Shown here: one piece after another, positions 9,851 to 21,671 of the stretch | Layout of the letters: each line of letters begins with the position of its first letter | Numbering within the stretch: the first letter of the stretch is position 1 | Source of the DNA: Trichuris trichiura | Lineage: Eukaryota > Nematoda > Enoplea > Trichinellida > Trichuridae | DNA: 64,000 nucleotides | Assembly (NCBI GenBank): GCA_037903355.1 | Contig: JBAJFE010000014.1 | Coordinates: 3,596,001-3,660,000, forward strand | Direction: 5' to 3' | Translations under genes and position numbers: made by a program | Notes under the pieces: generated by a model | Seen by the model: the letters and a program-made list of their open reading frames with translations, nothing else | What the model was told of the DNA's origin: nothing | The model's database searches: none

Positions 9851-11865
9851 TTTCCACTAGCAGTGCAACGAGCCGGCTATTGGAATAACTAGATTGCATC
9901 ATACTGGCCAAATGGCCGTTCCTTTGTCGGCCCTACGCTGTTGGATAAAGGCGAGTGAAGAAAAGCATTTAAAGAGGGCGGGTGTTTGGGAAGAGTGGCG
10001 GTTATTTTTCCTTTCTTGATGGCAGTAAACATTTCTTTCACATTCTTTTTAAAAAGCTTCAGGTCGTGGCTTAAGGTAGCCGTAAGTTTAAGTCGTTCAA
10101 TAAAAATATCGGCAAGGAGCAGAGAAAAGGAGTCGTTTGGCAAAATGCTCGAAATTTAGGGAGAGCGTCGAAAAGATTGCGAACGCAGACGTTGATGTGT
10201 GTAATCATTGTACCAACTGTTCGGCAGTATTAACGAGGCATTGACAGATAAGAAGCGGCTGCTGGTAGTCCCAAAAAGGAATTACTGGCAGGTGATGAGG
10301 CCAACTAGTTTTCAAACAACTGTCGCGTAGATCGTTACAAGGCCCGTCACTGTTTAGTATAGTTACCGACAGCTCCAGTGCTCGAGGCCACATGTGTGCT
10401 GCAGCGGAAGGCTAATGAATGCAGGCTTTCGACGTCATAGCTGATGCGCCTACAATGGGAATGACGACTGAATCCCTTTTAAACGTAGCCACTTCTTCAC
10501 TCGCGAAGACGCTCTTGCAGAAATGTACGAGAATTTTACCGTTGAATGGAAAGACCGCATGCGAAAGGTTGCAGGTCTTGCGCACGCGCGCATTCACTAG
10601 AACACCTGGCTTTAGTAGTGCTGAAGTGGAGCAGAGCATTTTCCGTAAAAGGAAGTGCAACAGCCGCAGGATGCTACTCCAACAGTGGGTGTTCAGCGGC
10701 TTGTGCTGCGAAACGGGATAGTGAGTCGACAGCTGGAACCGGACCTTGCTGCCACTTACACGTTGGTTTGCGCTCCCTGGGGCCATAAACATCATGTACC
10801 AACGACGGGGATGATCTAGTCGTGCAACCATGGTTACGCATACCCCCATTCAGCCAATTTCATCAAACCGCGACGAGGGCCCAAGCAGGCCAAGGGAATA
10901 AGATCCGTTGCGGCACCCGCAGAAGTGCATACCAATTAAATCTGAGTGAACTTGCGTTTTATCGAAGGCTGTGAGAGTACAAAGATTCCCTTCGTGAGTG
11001 TCACCCGAAGAAATATTGTCTTTTCGCAACCGCATTGATGCCCTAACTTTTGCGGCAGCGTTTGTGCATCGTGGGAATAAAACTTGTAACTCGTTCGGTC
11101 ATTCAGTGTTCGTGACCAGCCCTCGCACTGATTTGCGACTGTGGCGAAAATGGACAAGCGTGGAACCTAACCGAAATCAGGGAGCACTCATACGCCCATT
11201 TCACTGTAACTCGTAATGTGCGCAACAATAGAACTTCGACGTAAAGTGACGAGCGCAAAGCCTAAACCGCTGATAGCATACAATTATTTGGTTATTTCAC
11301 CGTAACGCTTAATGTAGGCGTTCTGTAGCAGTGCACAGTTGCTTGCTCAGAATTATTGTCTAACTTCATTCACGCTCACGCTGCGGTCATTCGCTCGAAG
11401 CTCCATTGCCACTAACCTCTGCGTTGACTTGAAAGTGCAACGTGAGGGCAAGCTAATACATGTGATGTCAGAATGTGACTGCAGCAATTCGCGCTAATCT
11501 GCGTAATAACACAGAAAACGAGAAGTGCTCACAGGTAGCCAATAGAGGACAACGTTAAAATGTGATGCCGTAGAAACCTGCATTTCTCGGCCACTCTGCG
11601 CGGTTACAGTACGACTGCAGAGCGCTTAACAGGACAAATTTACTGATTCATACTGAAATCAAGTTGGCTTTTGGTAAGTATGTTGAGCAGGCATTGTGCA
11701 AGTGTAACTCTAATTTTTTAGTATACTCGACAAGTTTCCAATAAATGAAGTGTAGAAACTTGGTAGAGAAATTTTGTTAATACTTGAGCACAGAGTTCTC
11801 ACACTGTAATTATTCTGGTAGTTTGTTTGGCGAGTAACTTTATTGTATCGAGTCTTCGGAAAGTA
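9851..11865. other. No gene recognised
   Basis: Several frames of 60-145 codons exist on both strands (for example 10412-10849, - and 10419-10721, +). They overlap each other, have no known motif and no consistent splice sites. Upstream regulatory sequence of the cenH3 gene must lie at the right end, but no TATA or initiator motif stands out. Confidence 0.35.
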
Positions 11866-12791
11866 ATGCCAAGGCGTGAGGCAGAACCACCGAGCTCTGA
11901 TTCATCTTCTTCATCTGATAGCAGCACTGAAAGTGTTCTTTCGACGCCCTCTCGCAGCCGCCCAACGCCTGCCGGTAAGCAAAGTTTTTTCCGTTTCAAT
12001 TTAAAGTGTAAGTGATCTTGTATCCAATGAAGCACAGGGGTTTTCGTCTAAAACTTTCACCTCTGAACGTTCGGTTGTAGGAACGTGTACATTTTCCGGA
12101 CCCCGCCTGCACCTTCCCATCGTAAGAATTCCACCGGAGAGCTTCCAGCGACTGGAAAGGGTTAGGAGAGGTAAGCAATAATTTAATCGTTTTCAGTGAG
12201 GTGAAACTTGTTATTCATTAAAGTGGTGGATCATCCGCATGGTGTACGCGGTCCAGGAGGCGGAAGGTTGCGAGGGGCGTACTCGAGGCAGTCTAGAAAC
12301 TCCAGGACAACTCGGCAGCAGCAGGAAAGTACAAGTGCCCCGAGAGAAAATCCATCCACTGAAAGTGCTGGGCAAGGACGTCGCCGAAGACGCATGAAAC
12401 CAGGAGAGAAGGCACTCAAAGAAATAAAGCATTACCAAATGACGACAGAGTTGCTAATTGCAAAGGCTCCCTTCGTTCGAGTGGTATAATACTGTGATTC
12501 TTGTCTTTTAGTTAATAGCTGTTAAAAATTTTAAGGTACGCGATGTATTATGTGGAATTCCTACTACGGTGCACCGGATGACATTATTGGCGGTACAAGC
12601 GTTGCAAGAGGTTAAGTACCATTTCTTAGCTTTGTAGCGGGCTCTTCATTGTTTTATTTAAGGCGTCAGAAGCGTTCCTCATCCATGTAATTGAAGATGC
12701 CTACTTATGCGCAATTCATGCGAAGCGAAAAACGCTAATGCTGACAGACATAAAACTTGCGTCTCGCCTGCGCAACAATTACAATCTTTAA
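11866..12791 (+). CDS. Centromeric histone H3 variant (CENP-A/cenH3-like)
   Basis: Predicted exons are 11866-11974, 12081-12170, 12224-12483, 12536-12610 and 12663-12791. All have GT-AG borders and matching phases, giving about 220 residues. Residues 1-123 form a long tail, serine-rich at first ([14 protein letters not shown]) and Arg-rich just before the fold (GRRRRRM). The histone fold follows: [14 protein letters not shown] (alpha-N), [15 protein letters not shown] (alpha-1), a loop 1 with one more residue than canonical H3, then [24 protein letters not shown] (alpha-2, written here only as a landmark at exons 4-5) and [19 protein letters not shown]. Canonical H3 has no introns and almost no sequence freedom, so the introns, unique tail and divergent alpha-1/loop 1 point to the centromeric variant that replaces H3 in centromere nucleosomes. 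The exon 3 acceptor (TTAAAG) is the least certain border. A divergent non-centromeric H3 is the alternative. Confidence 0.82.
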
Positions 12792-12898
12792 TTATGCGAG
12801 CACAGCTTATCGCAATATAGAGCAGAAGTTGTTGCAGTTGAAGAAAACATTATCACTGATAACGTTTCGCAGAAATTTAAGTCACTGCATTATTTCCT

Positions 12899-12904
12899 AA
12901 TAAA
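12899..12904 (+). promoter_or_regulatory. Poly(A) signal candidate for cenH3 gene
   Basis: AATAAA lies 108 bp after the stop codon, on the coding strand. Confidence 0.5.
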
Positions 12905-13148
12905 AATTCACGCCACTGCAATAGTCTACTCTGTTGGCGGCGTATGCCTACCAATGCGGATAACGGCGAGACTACTGCCTTGCGCGTAGCCGGATTTTGG
13001 TGCTTTGATAAAGAAATAATCGCTCCTTTTCGTTTTTTCAAAATGTCATTCTGTACTCTTTGAAGAACTTTATGTTCAGTTTTTGTCATGCATTGCAAAG
13101 CGCAGGATGACTTATGTTGTTTTCTTTTTCTTCTTCTTAACGGGTTTC

Positions 13149-13369
13149 GAAAGACTGGGTGTCTTTTAACAGGCTTTGGTTGTTTCATAGTTGTTCTTCT
13201 AGTTCACGGGTTTGGCCTGTTGTATGTATCTGTAAGTAAACTTCAAAGTGCCCTACCAACGAATGGATGAACAAATTGTTAGAGAAATTACAGAACAAAT
13301 CCGATACCGTACGTTTCGGAACTGCTCTTGTTCCGTCGTCAGCAGTGTTGGGGAGCTGACGCATTACGT
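13149..13369 (-). mobile_element. 5'-end Penelope fragment with 13-bp TSD
   Basis: A 221-bp insertion flanked by CTTAACGGGTTTC at 13136-13148 and 13370-13382. Read on the minus strand it holds the ribozyme core, the terminal repeat shared with 48181-48310 and the first codons of the Penelope ORF (MKQPKPVKRHPVFRN). It is absent from the left duplicate at about 2870, so it inserted after the duplication. The 103-codon minus frame 12877-13188 is just these codons running into flanking DNA. Confidence 0.85.
13314..13342 (-). ncRNA. Hammerhead-ribozyme-like core
   Basis: CTGACGA (13336-13342), extra C, perfect stem II GGAAC/GTTCC with loop AAGAGCA, GAAA (13314-13317), then CGTACGGTA. Confidence 0.7.
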
Positions 13370-13382
13370 CTTAACGGGTTTC

Positions 13383-13650
13383 TGAATTCTCTTCTAAAAA
13401 GTTTTTTCGCGGAATTTCCGTGAACGTTTATGCAACAAACGTTAGTTAAAAATGGGTTGGAAATTCCGCGTAAAAAAATTTTAGAAGCAACGACTTACGT
13501 TATCTGTTTTATTAGTTATTTAGTTCCGCGGGTTAAACGTTTGGAAATAAACGTTTTTAACGAACGGATAGCAAAGCCGCAAAAAACTTTTATTCTGAAT
13601 AACGCACCCGTTAGCAAGGAGAGAAAAAAGAAGAATCAAATCAGTTTTAT
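13383..13650. repeat. Fold-back repeat, Penelope family 2 type
   Basis: TTCTAAAAAGTTTTTTCGCG at 13396 is mirrored near 13470-13490. From about 13525 on the sequence matches the right arm of the fold-back at 9440-9550 (AAACGTTTGGAAATAAACG...GCACCCGTTAG). It has no ribozyme core that I can find. Confidence 0.6.
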
Positions 13651-14079
13651 TTTTTAATATTTCTTTTCTTTATTCGCCCATGTCCAATAAAGTTTGATGA
13701 AAAGCAGTTTTATTGTTCAAGTAGGTTAGCGGGAACTGCTTGTAACTTCAGCCTGTCACCCTTGTTCGCGAACTGCTTAATAGATTCTAAAAACTGGTTC
13801 GTAAAGTTTTGTTAATGGAAGAGAGAATTAAGCCGCATGCAGGACATCTTTCATCTCTGAAATCAGACGCATCGCAAGCAAAGGCTGAGAATAATAGCGA
13901 ACAAGCAGTGCCAATGGCTTTATCTTGCTCCCAACCGGCTATAGTTTAAAATGGCTTAGTAGCGTTAATGTGGTGGGCTGAAATGCACGCTATGGTTTCG
14001 GAGGCAGAACAAGAACAGAAGACTCGACTGCATTGCGGAACTCTTTATGAACCGTCGGAAATTTGCGTGTTTGAATCAT

Positions 14080-14516
14080 CTTTTCACCGCAGATGAATCC
14101 TGGGTTCTCTGTGAGGTGAACTCGCCATTGAGTTTACTCTGACTCCACAGCTCCAAATGAAGTCGCATCTGATGGACACCAGAGAAAGCTTCTGATTTGC
14201 GTTTGCTAGAGTGTACGTAGCATACAGCATTGGAAGGTACTTCCAGAAGGGGAAACAGTAACGGCCGAAGTGTAAGGCCAATCATCTAGTAGGACAGAGG
14301 GAAATTGAGTCGAGATCTCTACAGGAACAGCCACTATGTTTTCTTCAAGCAGGACAACGAACGCTCGACCGCATGTCGCCAATGGTATTCGCTGGTTTGT
14401 GAGCCAATACGGCTGGAAGATACTCTGCAGTCTAGCACACTTTCCAGACGTTCTTCCATCACATCATCGTTCGTTCTTTTATAAGTCATCTCGCTGGGAA
14501 AAGTTTAAAAAGTAAG
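14080..14516 (+). pseudogene. mariner-type transposase fossil, second copy
   Basis: Duplicate of 3310-3762. FTADESWVLCEVN is at about 14086, the PEGETVTAEV segment at about 14244, and a CGACCGCATGTCGCC stretch equivalent to the ARPHVA codons at about 14367. It then decays with a 10-base loss near 14460. It is not coding. Confidence 0.72.
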
Positions 14517-14519
14517 AAC

Positions 14520-14654
14520 GTTGTTTCTTGGTACGGGAACAAATGTTTTCATAATGAAGAAGATTATTACGGATAATTCCCGTTTGTTATGTATATAGAA
14601 GCACTCCGGAGCTTTCGGGTCATTCGAGACCCGTCATCAGCGGTCTTAACGGTT
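14520..14654 (-). mobile_element. Compact ribozyme-bearing insertion with 11-bp TSD
   Basis: A 135-bp insertion flanked by AAAGTAAGAAC at 14509-14519 and 14655-14665. It sits just after the mariner fossil. The left duplicate has no insert at the matching place (about 3762), so it postdates the duplication. It is oriented opposite to 2200-2338 and contains the core at 14613-14640. Confidence 0.8.
14613..14640 (-). ncRNA. Hammerhead-ribozyme-like core
   Basis: CTGATGA (14634-14640), extra C, perfect stem II GGGTC/GACCC, GAAA, then GCTCCGGAGTGC with palindromic CTCCGGAG that could pair in a dimer. The base after the putative U16.1 is G, which disfavours cleavage. Confidence 0.65.
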
Positions 14655-14665
14655 AAAGTAAGAAC

Positions 14666-17502
14666 ATTCTAAGCTGGCCACATGTCCAATCGAAGACCTA
14701 TGGTTGTAGACAATAATGGAAAATACCTGATCCATTGGTATTTGTTCATTGTGAAAGTGTTCAATGTTAAACTTTGCAGATGGCGACAGGACTTACGTTC
14801 GAACTTCATAATCTGAAAAGGAAATAAATTGAAGATGACGGTGGGATTTAGCAAAAGAAAGGCTAAAATACAAGTTAGGACTATAAATGAAAAATAAAAT
14901 AATGGAATCATAAAAAACAGACCTGAGAAAAAGAAGAAAAGAACGGTTGCGCTTACTTTGGACGGCCGGGAGTCATGATTGTAAAAGCGAAAATTTTTCG
15001 AATTTTGAGTTCCTGTACCAGACGAGTGTTACTTTTTTAATTTCTGTTTTTATTTCCTTACCCTACAAGTATGGTCTGCCTATCTATAATTTTTACGCCA
15101 CTGCGGGAATCATTAGCGTGCCAATGCGTCTATCTATACGGCTGAAGCCTGGAACAGATTCGTGCTTCCTTTAGCCCGAACAACGGTTGGTTAGTCAATA
15201 GTCTCTGTCCGCTTTTCTGACATAAGAGCTCGTTCTAAAATGTCGATTTAACAGTTTACTTTTAATATGGCAATCAGCCTTAGTTCAATTTCAACCAGAC
15301 CTAGAAGCACCAGAGGAAACAGTAGATTAATTCACTTTTGCTCTAAGAGCCCACTGCTCATCTGTAGATGCCAGTACTCACCTCCATCGTTACAAGAAAT
15401 CCCATTTGCAAGACTTCGATCGTTCTACTTACAGACTTTTACGACCCACGGGTTTTTACACCACCGCAGTACAATCTCTAAGCAAAAGACAGTGGCTTAT
15501 TACGCATCAATGCATTATACGAAGTCGTTAGACAACTACCATAGGACAAAACGAGAAAAAAGATATTGTAATGATGTATGTGTGATTCACGTCTTCTTTT
15601 CGCAGCTTGAGTCAACCCACCGTGCAAACATCAGTATGTCTTACCACTAGGCTGCCTGTGCAGCATGTTGTAGCATCTGTTACCGCCGATGCTTTAATAG
15701 CTTGTTAGACGGCAATAGGTAGATTCACTTATAGTTTACAAAAACTGTATGTTGTTGTCCTTCAGTCCCGCCTGTTCGCCAGATTTTTTTACCTGCTTAA
15801 TTTTTTCATGTCACTTGATATGGTCACTGAAGCTCTGCTCAATTTCTCTAACGTAAGGTGCTGAGCAGTCGCGTTTAATTTCACAGATAAATCGTTGACG
15901 TTGGCCTACTCAGCATTTCGAAGTCCGTTACTCCATCCTCTTTGCCGCTGGGAACGATTGCAAAAATGCCAAGATAACGCTTGGAGACTAGACGAGTGTA
16001 AATGCTTGTTTTCCTGGGCAAGTATCCTTTACTGTTAAAAAGGATGAGACGCTTTCTCTCATGGGCATGTTGACGATAAACCCTCCGGATGGAGTAAAAA
16101 CAATAGTATATTGTGAACCCAAACATTCAAATAAAAACTTAAACATTCGCTCACTATCCCCAGGCTTTCATGGTTGGCATCGTTCAAGGCATGATTGGAC
16201 GTTTGATGGCGACATGCGGCTGTGAACATTTCGATTAACAACTAAATCACATCCGGAAGATTTTCACGGAAAACGGATTTCCCGCAGCTGGATAAACTCG
16301 ATCGCTGAACTCAACCATCGACACGAACCTAAAAGAAAAAACTCTAAAACCAAAAGTGATCCTGCCCACACGTAGGTGCACTACGGGAAAAGGTCAAACG
16401 CCTGAAAAAGCCCCTTATCTCCCATGCAAGATTCCAAACGGTTTCAAACATTTATTCCAGAATTTGATGCGGTAAACATAAAACTCTGAGGGCAAGCTAT
16501 CTACATAATCAAGTGCGAAGGACAGGTTGGACAGAAAGACAACAAAACACAAACCATCACCGCATCGACTTGGCGCTAAAAAAAGCTATTAACATATCAG
16601 CGGTTGCAGAACACGCTACATTGTGGACAGACGTCCGAGAGCCCAAATTTATTTACAAGGAAACTCATTCCCCCTGTGAAGCATACAGGTAGTTTTCGTG
16701 TAACGCGCGAACTTGACCATTTGAAAACCCTGGAAAATCTCGCGCTATAGGAGAAACCCAAACTATAGCTAAACTACGATTTGGTTTAAAGCGTCGGAAA
16801 GATTGTTTACTTGTAAACAAAAACGTAAAAATCGTGAATAAACTGCGTCGAAAAGAGAATTACGCTGTATCTGAGCTATTCATTCAATTACTAAGCACGT
16901 GAAGGCTGTGGATCTTTTTTCACAGGATCTAAATAACATGTTTTCCCTTGTATGGCGATGATATAACAACTGGGTAACTTTTGCAATAGAGTTCTTAGAG
17001 GTTTTCCGAGATATGCTTTCGTTTGCAGCCTATGGACGGAGGCCCTCCCAGTTCTAACATAGATCGCCGCATACGCAGAAAGGAATGGAAGTCCGCTGGA
17101 ATGACAGTTATTTCACTGTGCTTAGGCGATACGGGTGAGGTTAGGTCCTATTAGACTTAGAAAGTAGCGCTTCGTTGAGAAGGATTGTTTACGAATAACA
17201 TGAGTGAAGAAATCATGACTGCGCAATTCGGCTTGAAAGTCGTACATTCTTATGTGGATGTTACAAGTGAATCGTCGCTTATCAATCATCATTCAGTTTG
17301 ACGTAAAGTATTAAGAAAAATGCGCTGAAACAATGACTCAGCATGCTCATGCTAATGCTTCGCGTCAAATTGGATAGTCACGTGCGCTGTAGACAATTTC
17401 ATCTTTTCACCTTCACTCCTAAAAAGGTGGACCCAAAAAGTCTAATTTAAAGCAACAGTATGATCATCTGGAGAAGCATTTCTGCCATGAAATTTAAACC
17501 AG
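14666..17502. other. No gene recognised
   Basis: The longest frames are 15267-15650 (+, 127 codons, Ser/Arg-rich, no motif) and 15881-16126 (-, 81 codons). Around 15790-15890 on the minus strand a short segment reads like a very decayed GIY-YIG region (CEIKRDCSAPYVRE), too weak to call. Confidence 0.35.
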
Positions 17503-17508
17503 TTTATT
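17503..17508 (-). promoter_or_regulatory. Poly(A) signal candidate for UBA2
   Basis: AATAAA on the minus strand, about 180 bp after the UBA2 stop codon. Confidence 0.5.
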
Positions 17509-17689
17509 GCACGAATTCTTTTAACGAATAAGTACAGTTTCTCATGAGAATCGAATGCAGCTAAGAAACTATTCAAAATTTAGGTGCTGCCGCTTGAACC
17601 TCACTGATGAACGGATGACAACGAATGAACGCATACTTTGCTTACGCGAATGCTCGCAGCTATATCCTTATTACCTGACGTCGAGTGTG

Positions 17690-20600
17690 CTAACAATTAA
17701 CTGGAACCGAAAGCACTTCTTCCATTCGACTTTTTTTAGCCAACGGTTCGTCCTCATTTTCTACCGACTTGTCGTACCGCTCGAGCAGATAATCGGAACC
17801 ATCTATATCTTCCCTGAAAAGACTGACAGTAGAACAACACTTAATTTCGCGTACACGTACGAATTCAAAACTAGCAACTCTGCACCATAGTCCATGTCGA
17901 AATCTTTGCACGTTAAGCGAGAACCATGGCTGATTCCACACTGCTTCAATGTTTTTTCTTTTATTTCTGCGCAAGAGTTAATCTTTACTCGGCTGACAAA
18001 ATTCAATACCCAACAAACCATCTAATTCGCCCGGCTCGCTTGACAAAATCTGACTGGCACCCGATGGACTCACGAAATAAACGTCAGGTGACCGCATTTT
18101 CATCTCCTTCAGTAGAACCTTAACTTGCATCGGATGAAGTCAAATGAAAAGTGCCCAGTACAAACTTCACTTGAAAGAAAAGGCTAAACTGCAAAACTCG
18201 ACGTTATTACTAGAGTGAATTGATGAACAGAAGACGCGTATGCAAAATTATCCCCGATTAGATGTTTAACGCAAAGAAATGTTGAAAAAATTTGAATGTA
18301 AAAACACAAAGTTCCTGGAAACCGTATGAAAATATACTGAAAAGTTGACAAATAAAGGTAACTAAATAGCGTACTAACAAAAATTAACAAGCAAAAGAAC
18401 GCGTAAATTACTGTAAAAATTGAAAGGCTCACGACGCTCTGAGTAGGTTCTGACCAAACTTGCTCTAACCAAAAAATAAACATACATAAACGCTATAAAA
18501 ATGACTACATATGAGAAAAGCCGATTAAGTCATTAACAAATACTAGATCACAGCAAAGAGAATGATCACATCTTTATTTTAGAAGCTTAATGAAGAAATT
18601 AAGAATAGATATTCGGAGCTTTTAGGACCTATAAGCCCTGTGACCAGCGTAAGAGGTAGAGATGGGTTCTTACCTTTTGCTCTAATTCACAAATCGTGAA
18701 TGTCGAAACGTTCACTTTCAGGAAAGCCTTCAAAAATATGCACACCATCATAAACATTCATTAAAGTTTAACGTTACCCGTGGAAATGGCGAACACGCTA
18801 AACATTTCTCGTTCGGTGGACATACTAACTGACCGTTCATTGTCGCACCACAACTGCTCATTCCTAAGTATACCTTAAAGACTTCAAGTTATTCCGCTGT
18901 TAAAGTAAACTCCTAAGCAGAGCATGCTGTCATGCAAAAAGGAACGTTACATGTACGAGTGAGGTAATCGAATGCGAATAGACAAAGTCACCTGAAGACA
19001 AAATGCTTCCATTCATTTAAAATGACTTCATCCCACCCATTAGACAATGATAGTAACTAGCGAGTATAAGCACAACCAATAGATAGATGTATTGAAAAGG
19101 CACTTTTCTTCAAGCACACGAAATTGACGTGGCCATTAAGAAAGACTAATCGTTTTTGAAAAACTATTATTACAACAATACTTTCGTGAAAAACATGTCA
19201 ACCTAATAACCCATGTGATACAGATTTTCCTAACATATTACGAGAATGAAATCTGCACAAGAGTATATGCGATTTGTGCGACTACCCATTACAACCACTT
19301 TTCATAAGTGAACCAAAAAAGGGAATGGCAAAACAGGCAAGACCTACCGCCGAAATTTCAAGTTTCTCTCCCTTTAACAGTTCAATAGCTTTCATGGTTG
19401 CCAAACCTGCAATGACAGCGTTGGCAGTCGCTACTGCTGGCACTATCTTTCCAGCAAGAGCTGCAAATTCTTTGAGAAGGTGAAAGCTGCTGTGCAAAGG
19501 AGCTATTGAGTCACTTACACGAAATTTCGAACCGAGACAAAATCGGTAAGTGAAATGCATGACTACGCAAATTTGTGAAAGCTGTAATGAAGTCAACTGC
19601 AACGTCATCATCCTATGGATTAGAACTGGTTACAACAAGCGGGGAGAGTACATCGCCGCCTAACCTTATCCCATGTCAAACAGGCGTCGTCGCCCAGCGC
19701 ATCCAGACGTTTTTTCAAACTTCTCAAACTATCAACGGCGACTGCAATGCACTGAAGTAGATTCCAAGGTTTCTCTTCGCGGTCCAACCAGTTCGTCCAC
19801 TGAGTTCCCGGCTCATCTGAAAAAAGACTATGGTAAACAAAGTTTAGCATTACTACTCAAATCTTCTTCCTGCCTGTTTCCAATTGTTGAAGCAAAGTTC
19901 CAATGTCAATTATGTCTGGTCTAAGACGATTGATCCAGCAATTTTCCAAGCCGTGAAGATACTTTATATCGTTGACAAATAACTTAAAAACCTTTTTCAA
20001 CTAACCGTCAAATCAACCAACTTAACTACCCTTTCTAAGATGCGCTTCGGATCGTAGTTCACGATTGTTGCGTACTTTCGAAAAGTTAGCCTCAATTTCG
20101 AAGTCCATTGCTGCATTTTCAAATCCGCAGCATTGCCGCTATCCGTCGCCTCTTCGGATAATTCGTAATCTATAGGAAAACTTGCTGCCTAAAAGCAAGT
20201 GAAGGTGCGAACCTACTGTCAGCAGCTGTCGCGTCAGTCTCTTCAGGCGATACATCTTCGGAATCGTCTGCCAATCCAAAAAGTTGACTAAGAAATCAGA
20301 GGCATGCCGAAGAATGAAAATAATTGCTCGAACTTAAAAATTTACTTGAACAAGAACTTGGACCAAATTATGCAATGAATAGGTTGCGATGGAGTATTAC
20401 GTATCGTGCAACTAGCATACTGCTGTTCAGCAGGTCTTGGCAGGCAGTCGTAGCATTCCGTCTTTGCCTACAAATGGTACATATACTGCTGCGTCTACGC
20501 GGAAGCGGTTTCTTCGGAAGTGAGTACTTTCAAAATCACTGTCACTTGACCAACTCTTCCGCGAGTACCACAGTCAATCATGGGAGTATTAGTGGCCAAG

Positions 20601-21671
20601 CAAAGACGATTAACATGCGAGCGTGCGTCTGCAAAAGTTTCAGTTCACAATAAACCTAATGTAGTGTTTGAGGTAGGTCTTTGCAAAAATTATTAGTGAT
20701 AATAGGGATTTGAATGATTTAGTAGTCAACGACTAATGCTTGCAAGTCTGACATCTCAGCGTGACAAAGTCACTATTCTCTCCTATGAACTACCGCGTCT
20801 TCAAAAGACCAACAAACCAAAGCATGGTTTTATAGTACTAATGTTTGTAAAACTTTTTAACTATGCAGGTTAGAGAACAATACGGTTCGTATTAACATGT
20901 ACCGAAGCTTAGCTAGAAAATTTTCACGCGGTATTCTGGAAATAAGAATACAAAAAAATTTCACGATTAACCCAAGATAAGAACTGGTCAGTTTAGAAGA
21001 ATGCCAAAAAGTGAGTAGTAGAAACCTGCATTATCCAAGGCGCTGACGACTAAGCGAAATCGCTTGATAAAGTCAACGTCGAAAGTTGGGCTACAAAACA
21101 ACTTCGATAACTGACTTTAAAAAAATTAACTAGCTTACTCCGTAATGCTAGCATGAAAAGGCTTGACTTCAACTTTCCTTGGCGGGAAACACGGCGCATA
21201 ACGAAGAGCTGTTGTGGCAGCAACCTTAAAATCGCGAACGTTATTGCCTGAAATCAAGTGGGCTAGTCACCAGTACCTTTGCTTTCGACATGCCAACATG
21301 CTCGGTACGGAAAAGGAACTGCCTATTTAAATTGCTACATTCGATGGTATCCAAATCGATCTGTAAACATAAATGCAAACATGCAGGCAGCTTGGCGACA
21401 AGGTTAAAAATGGAAAAGATTCATGTGAAAACTGTTAAACTAGCCATTTAAAAAATGTAAGGAACCTTAAACTAATCTGGTCTTCGAAGAACATTACGCT
21501 GAAGAATTAGTTATAATTTGAAGCATTCCCATGTACCACTGAAATATCGCGAAATCCTGCAATCAAGAGATCTTTTAAAATCTCGCATCCAATGCCTCCA
21601 GCTCCAACGACAAATATTTTACTGCTTGCCACTTCTTCCGACAATTCTTCGCACTGACTATTAGCTGCCAT
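17690..21671 (-). CDS. UBA2: SUMO-activating enzyme subunit 2 (UBA2/SAE2)
   Basis: Catalytic half of the E1 that adenylates SUMO and passes it, as a thioester, to UBC9; it partners SAE1/AOS1. Exons read on the minus strand are 21537-21671, 21277-21360, 21139-21224, 21026-21090, 20528-20628, 20346-20467, 20217-20287, 20030-20184, 19874-19982, 19665-19816, 19519-19612, 19348-19460, 18778-18828, 18674-18727, 18019-18118, 17861-17966 and 17690-17822. Phases agree except for one short exon not found between 18829 and 19347. Landmarks are [16 protein letters not shown] (nucleotide binding), [27 protein letters not shown] (active-site Cys), [26 protein letters not shown] (zinc Cys pairs), the ubiquitin-fold part ([14 protein letters not shown]) and a basic tail (KKSRMEE). 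About 576 residues are accounted for; vertebrate UBA2 has about 640. The intron after 19874 starts GC rather than GT. Confidence 0.93.
18617..18655 (-). ncRNA. Degenerate hammerhead-like remnant in a UBA2 intron
   Basis: On the minus strand, CTGGTCA, C, AGGGC...GTCCT and AAAAGCTCCG keep the layout of the cores elsewhere, but both catalytic boxes carry changes. It is probably the relic of a compact ribozyme element in the intron between exons ending at 18674 and starting at 18118. Confidence 0.35.

Larger units (their letters stand above)
11866..14925 (+). repeat. Segmental duplication, right copy
   Basis: Direct repeat of 1465-4062 at about 10.4 kb distance. It contains the intact cenH3 gene and the mariner fossil, plus three Penelope-related insertions absent from the left copy. 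Edges are approximate. Confidence 0.85.

Noticed and set aside
12484..12535. Starting cenH3 exon 4 at 12512 (after CTTTTAG), giving a 9-residue longer loop 1
   Set aside because: Starting at 12536 after TTTTAAG keeps phase, restores the VVRDV match to the H3 alpha-1 helix and normal loop length; the longer form would be an artefact.
12877..13188. 103-codon minus frame as a gene
   Set aside because: Its first 15 codons are the Penelope ORF start from a 221-bp insertion; the rest is read-through into duplicated spacer not conserved in the left copy.
15700..16126. Second Penelope GIY-YIG remnant
   Set aside because: Only one short stretch (CEIKRDCSAPYVRE) resembles the motif and the frame is broken on both sides; chance cannot be excluded.
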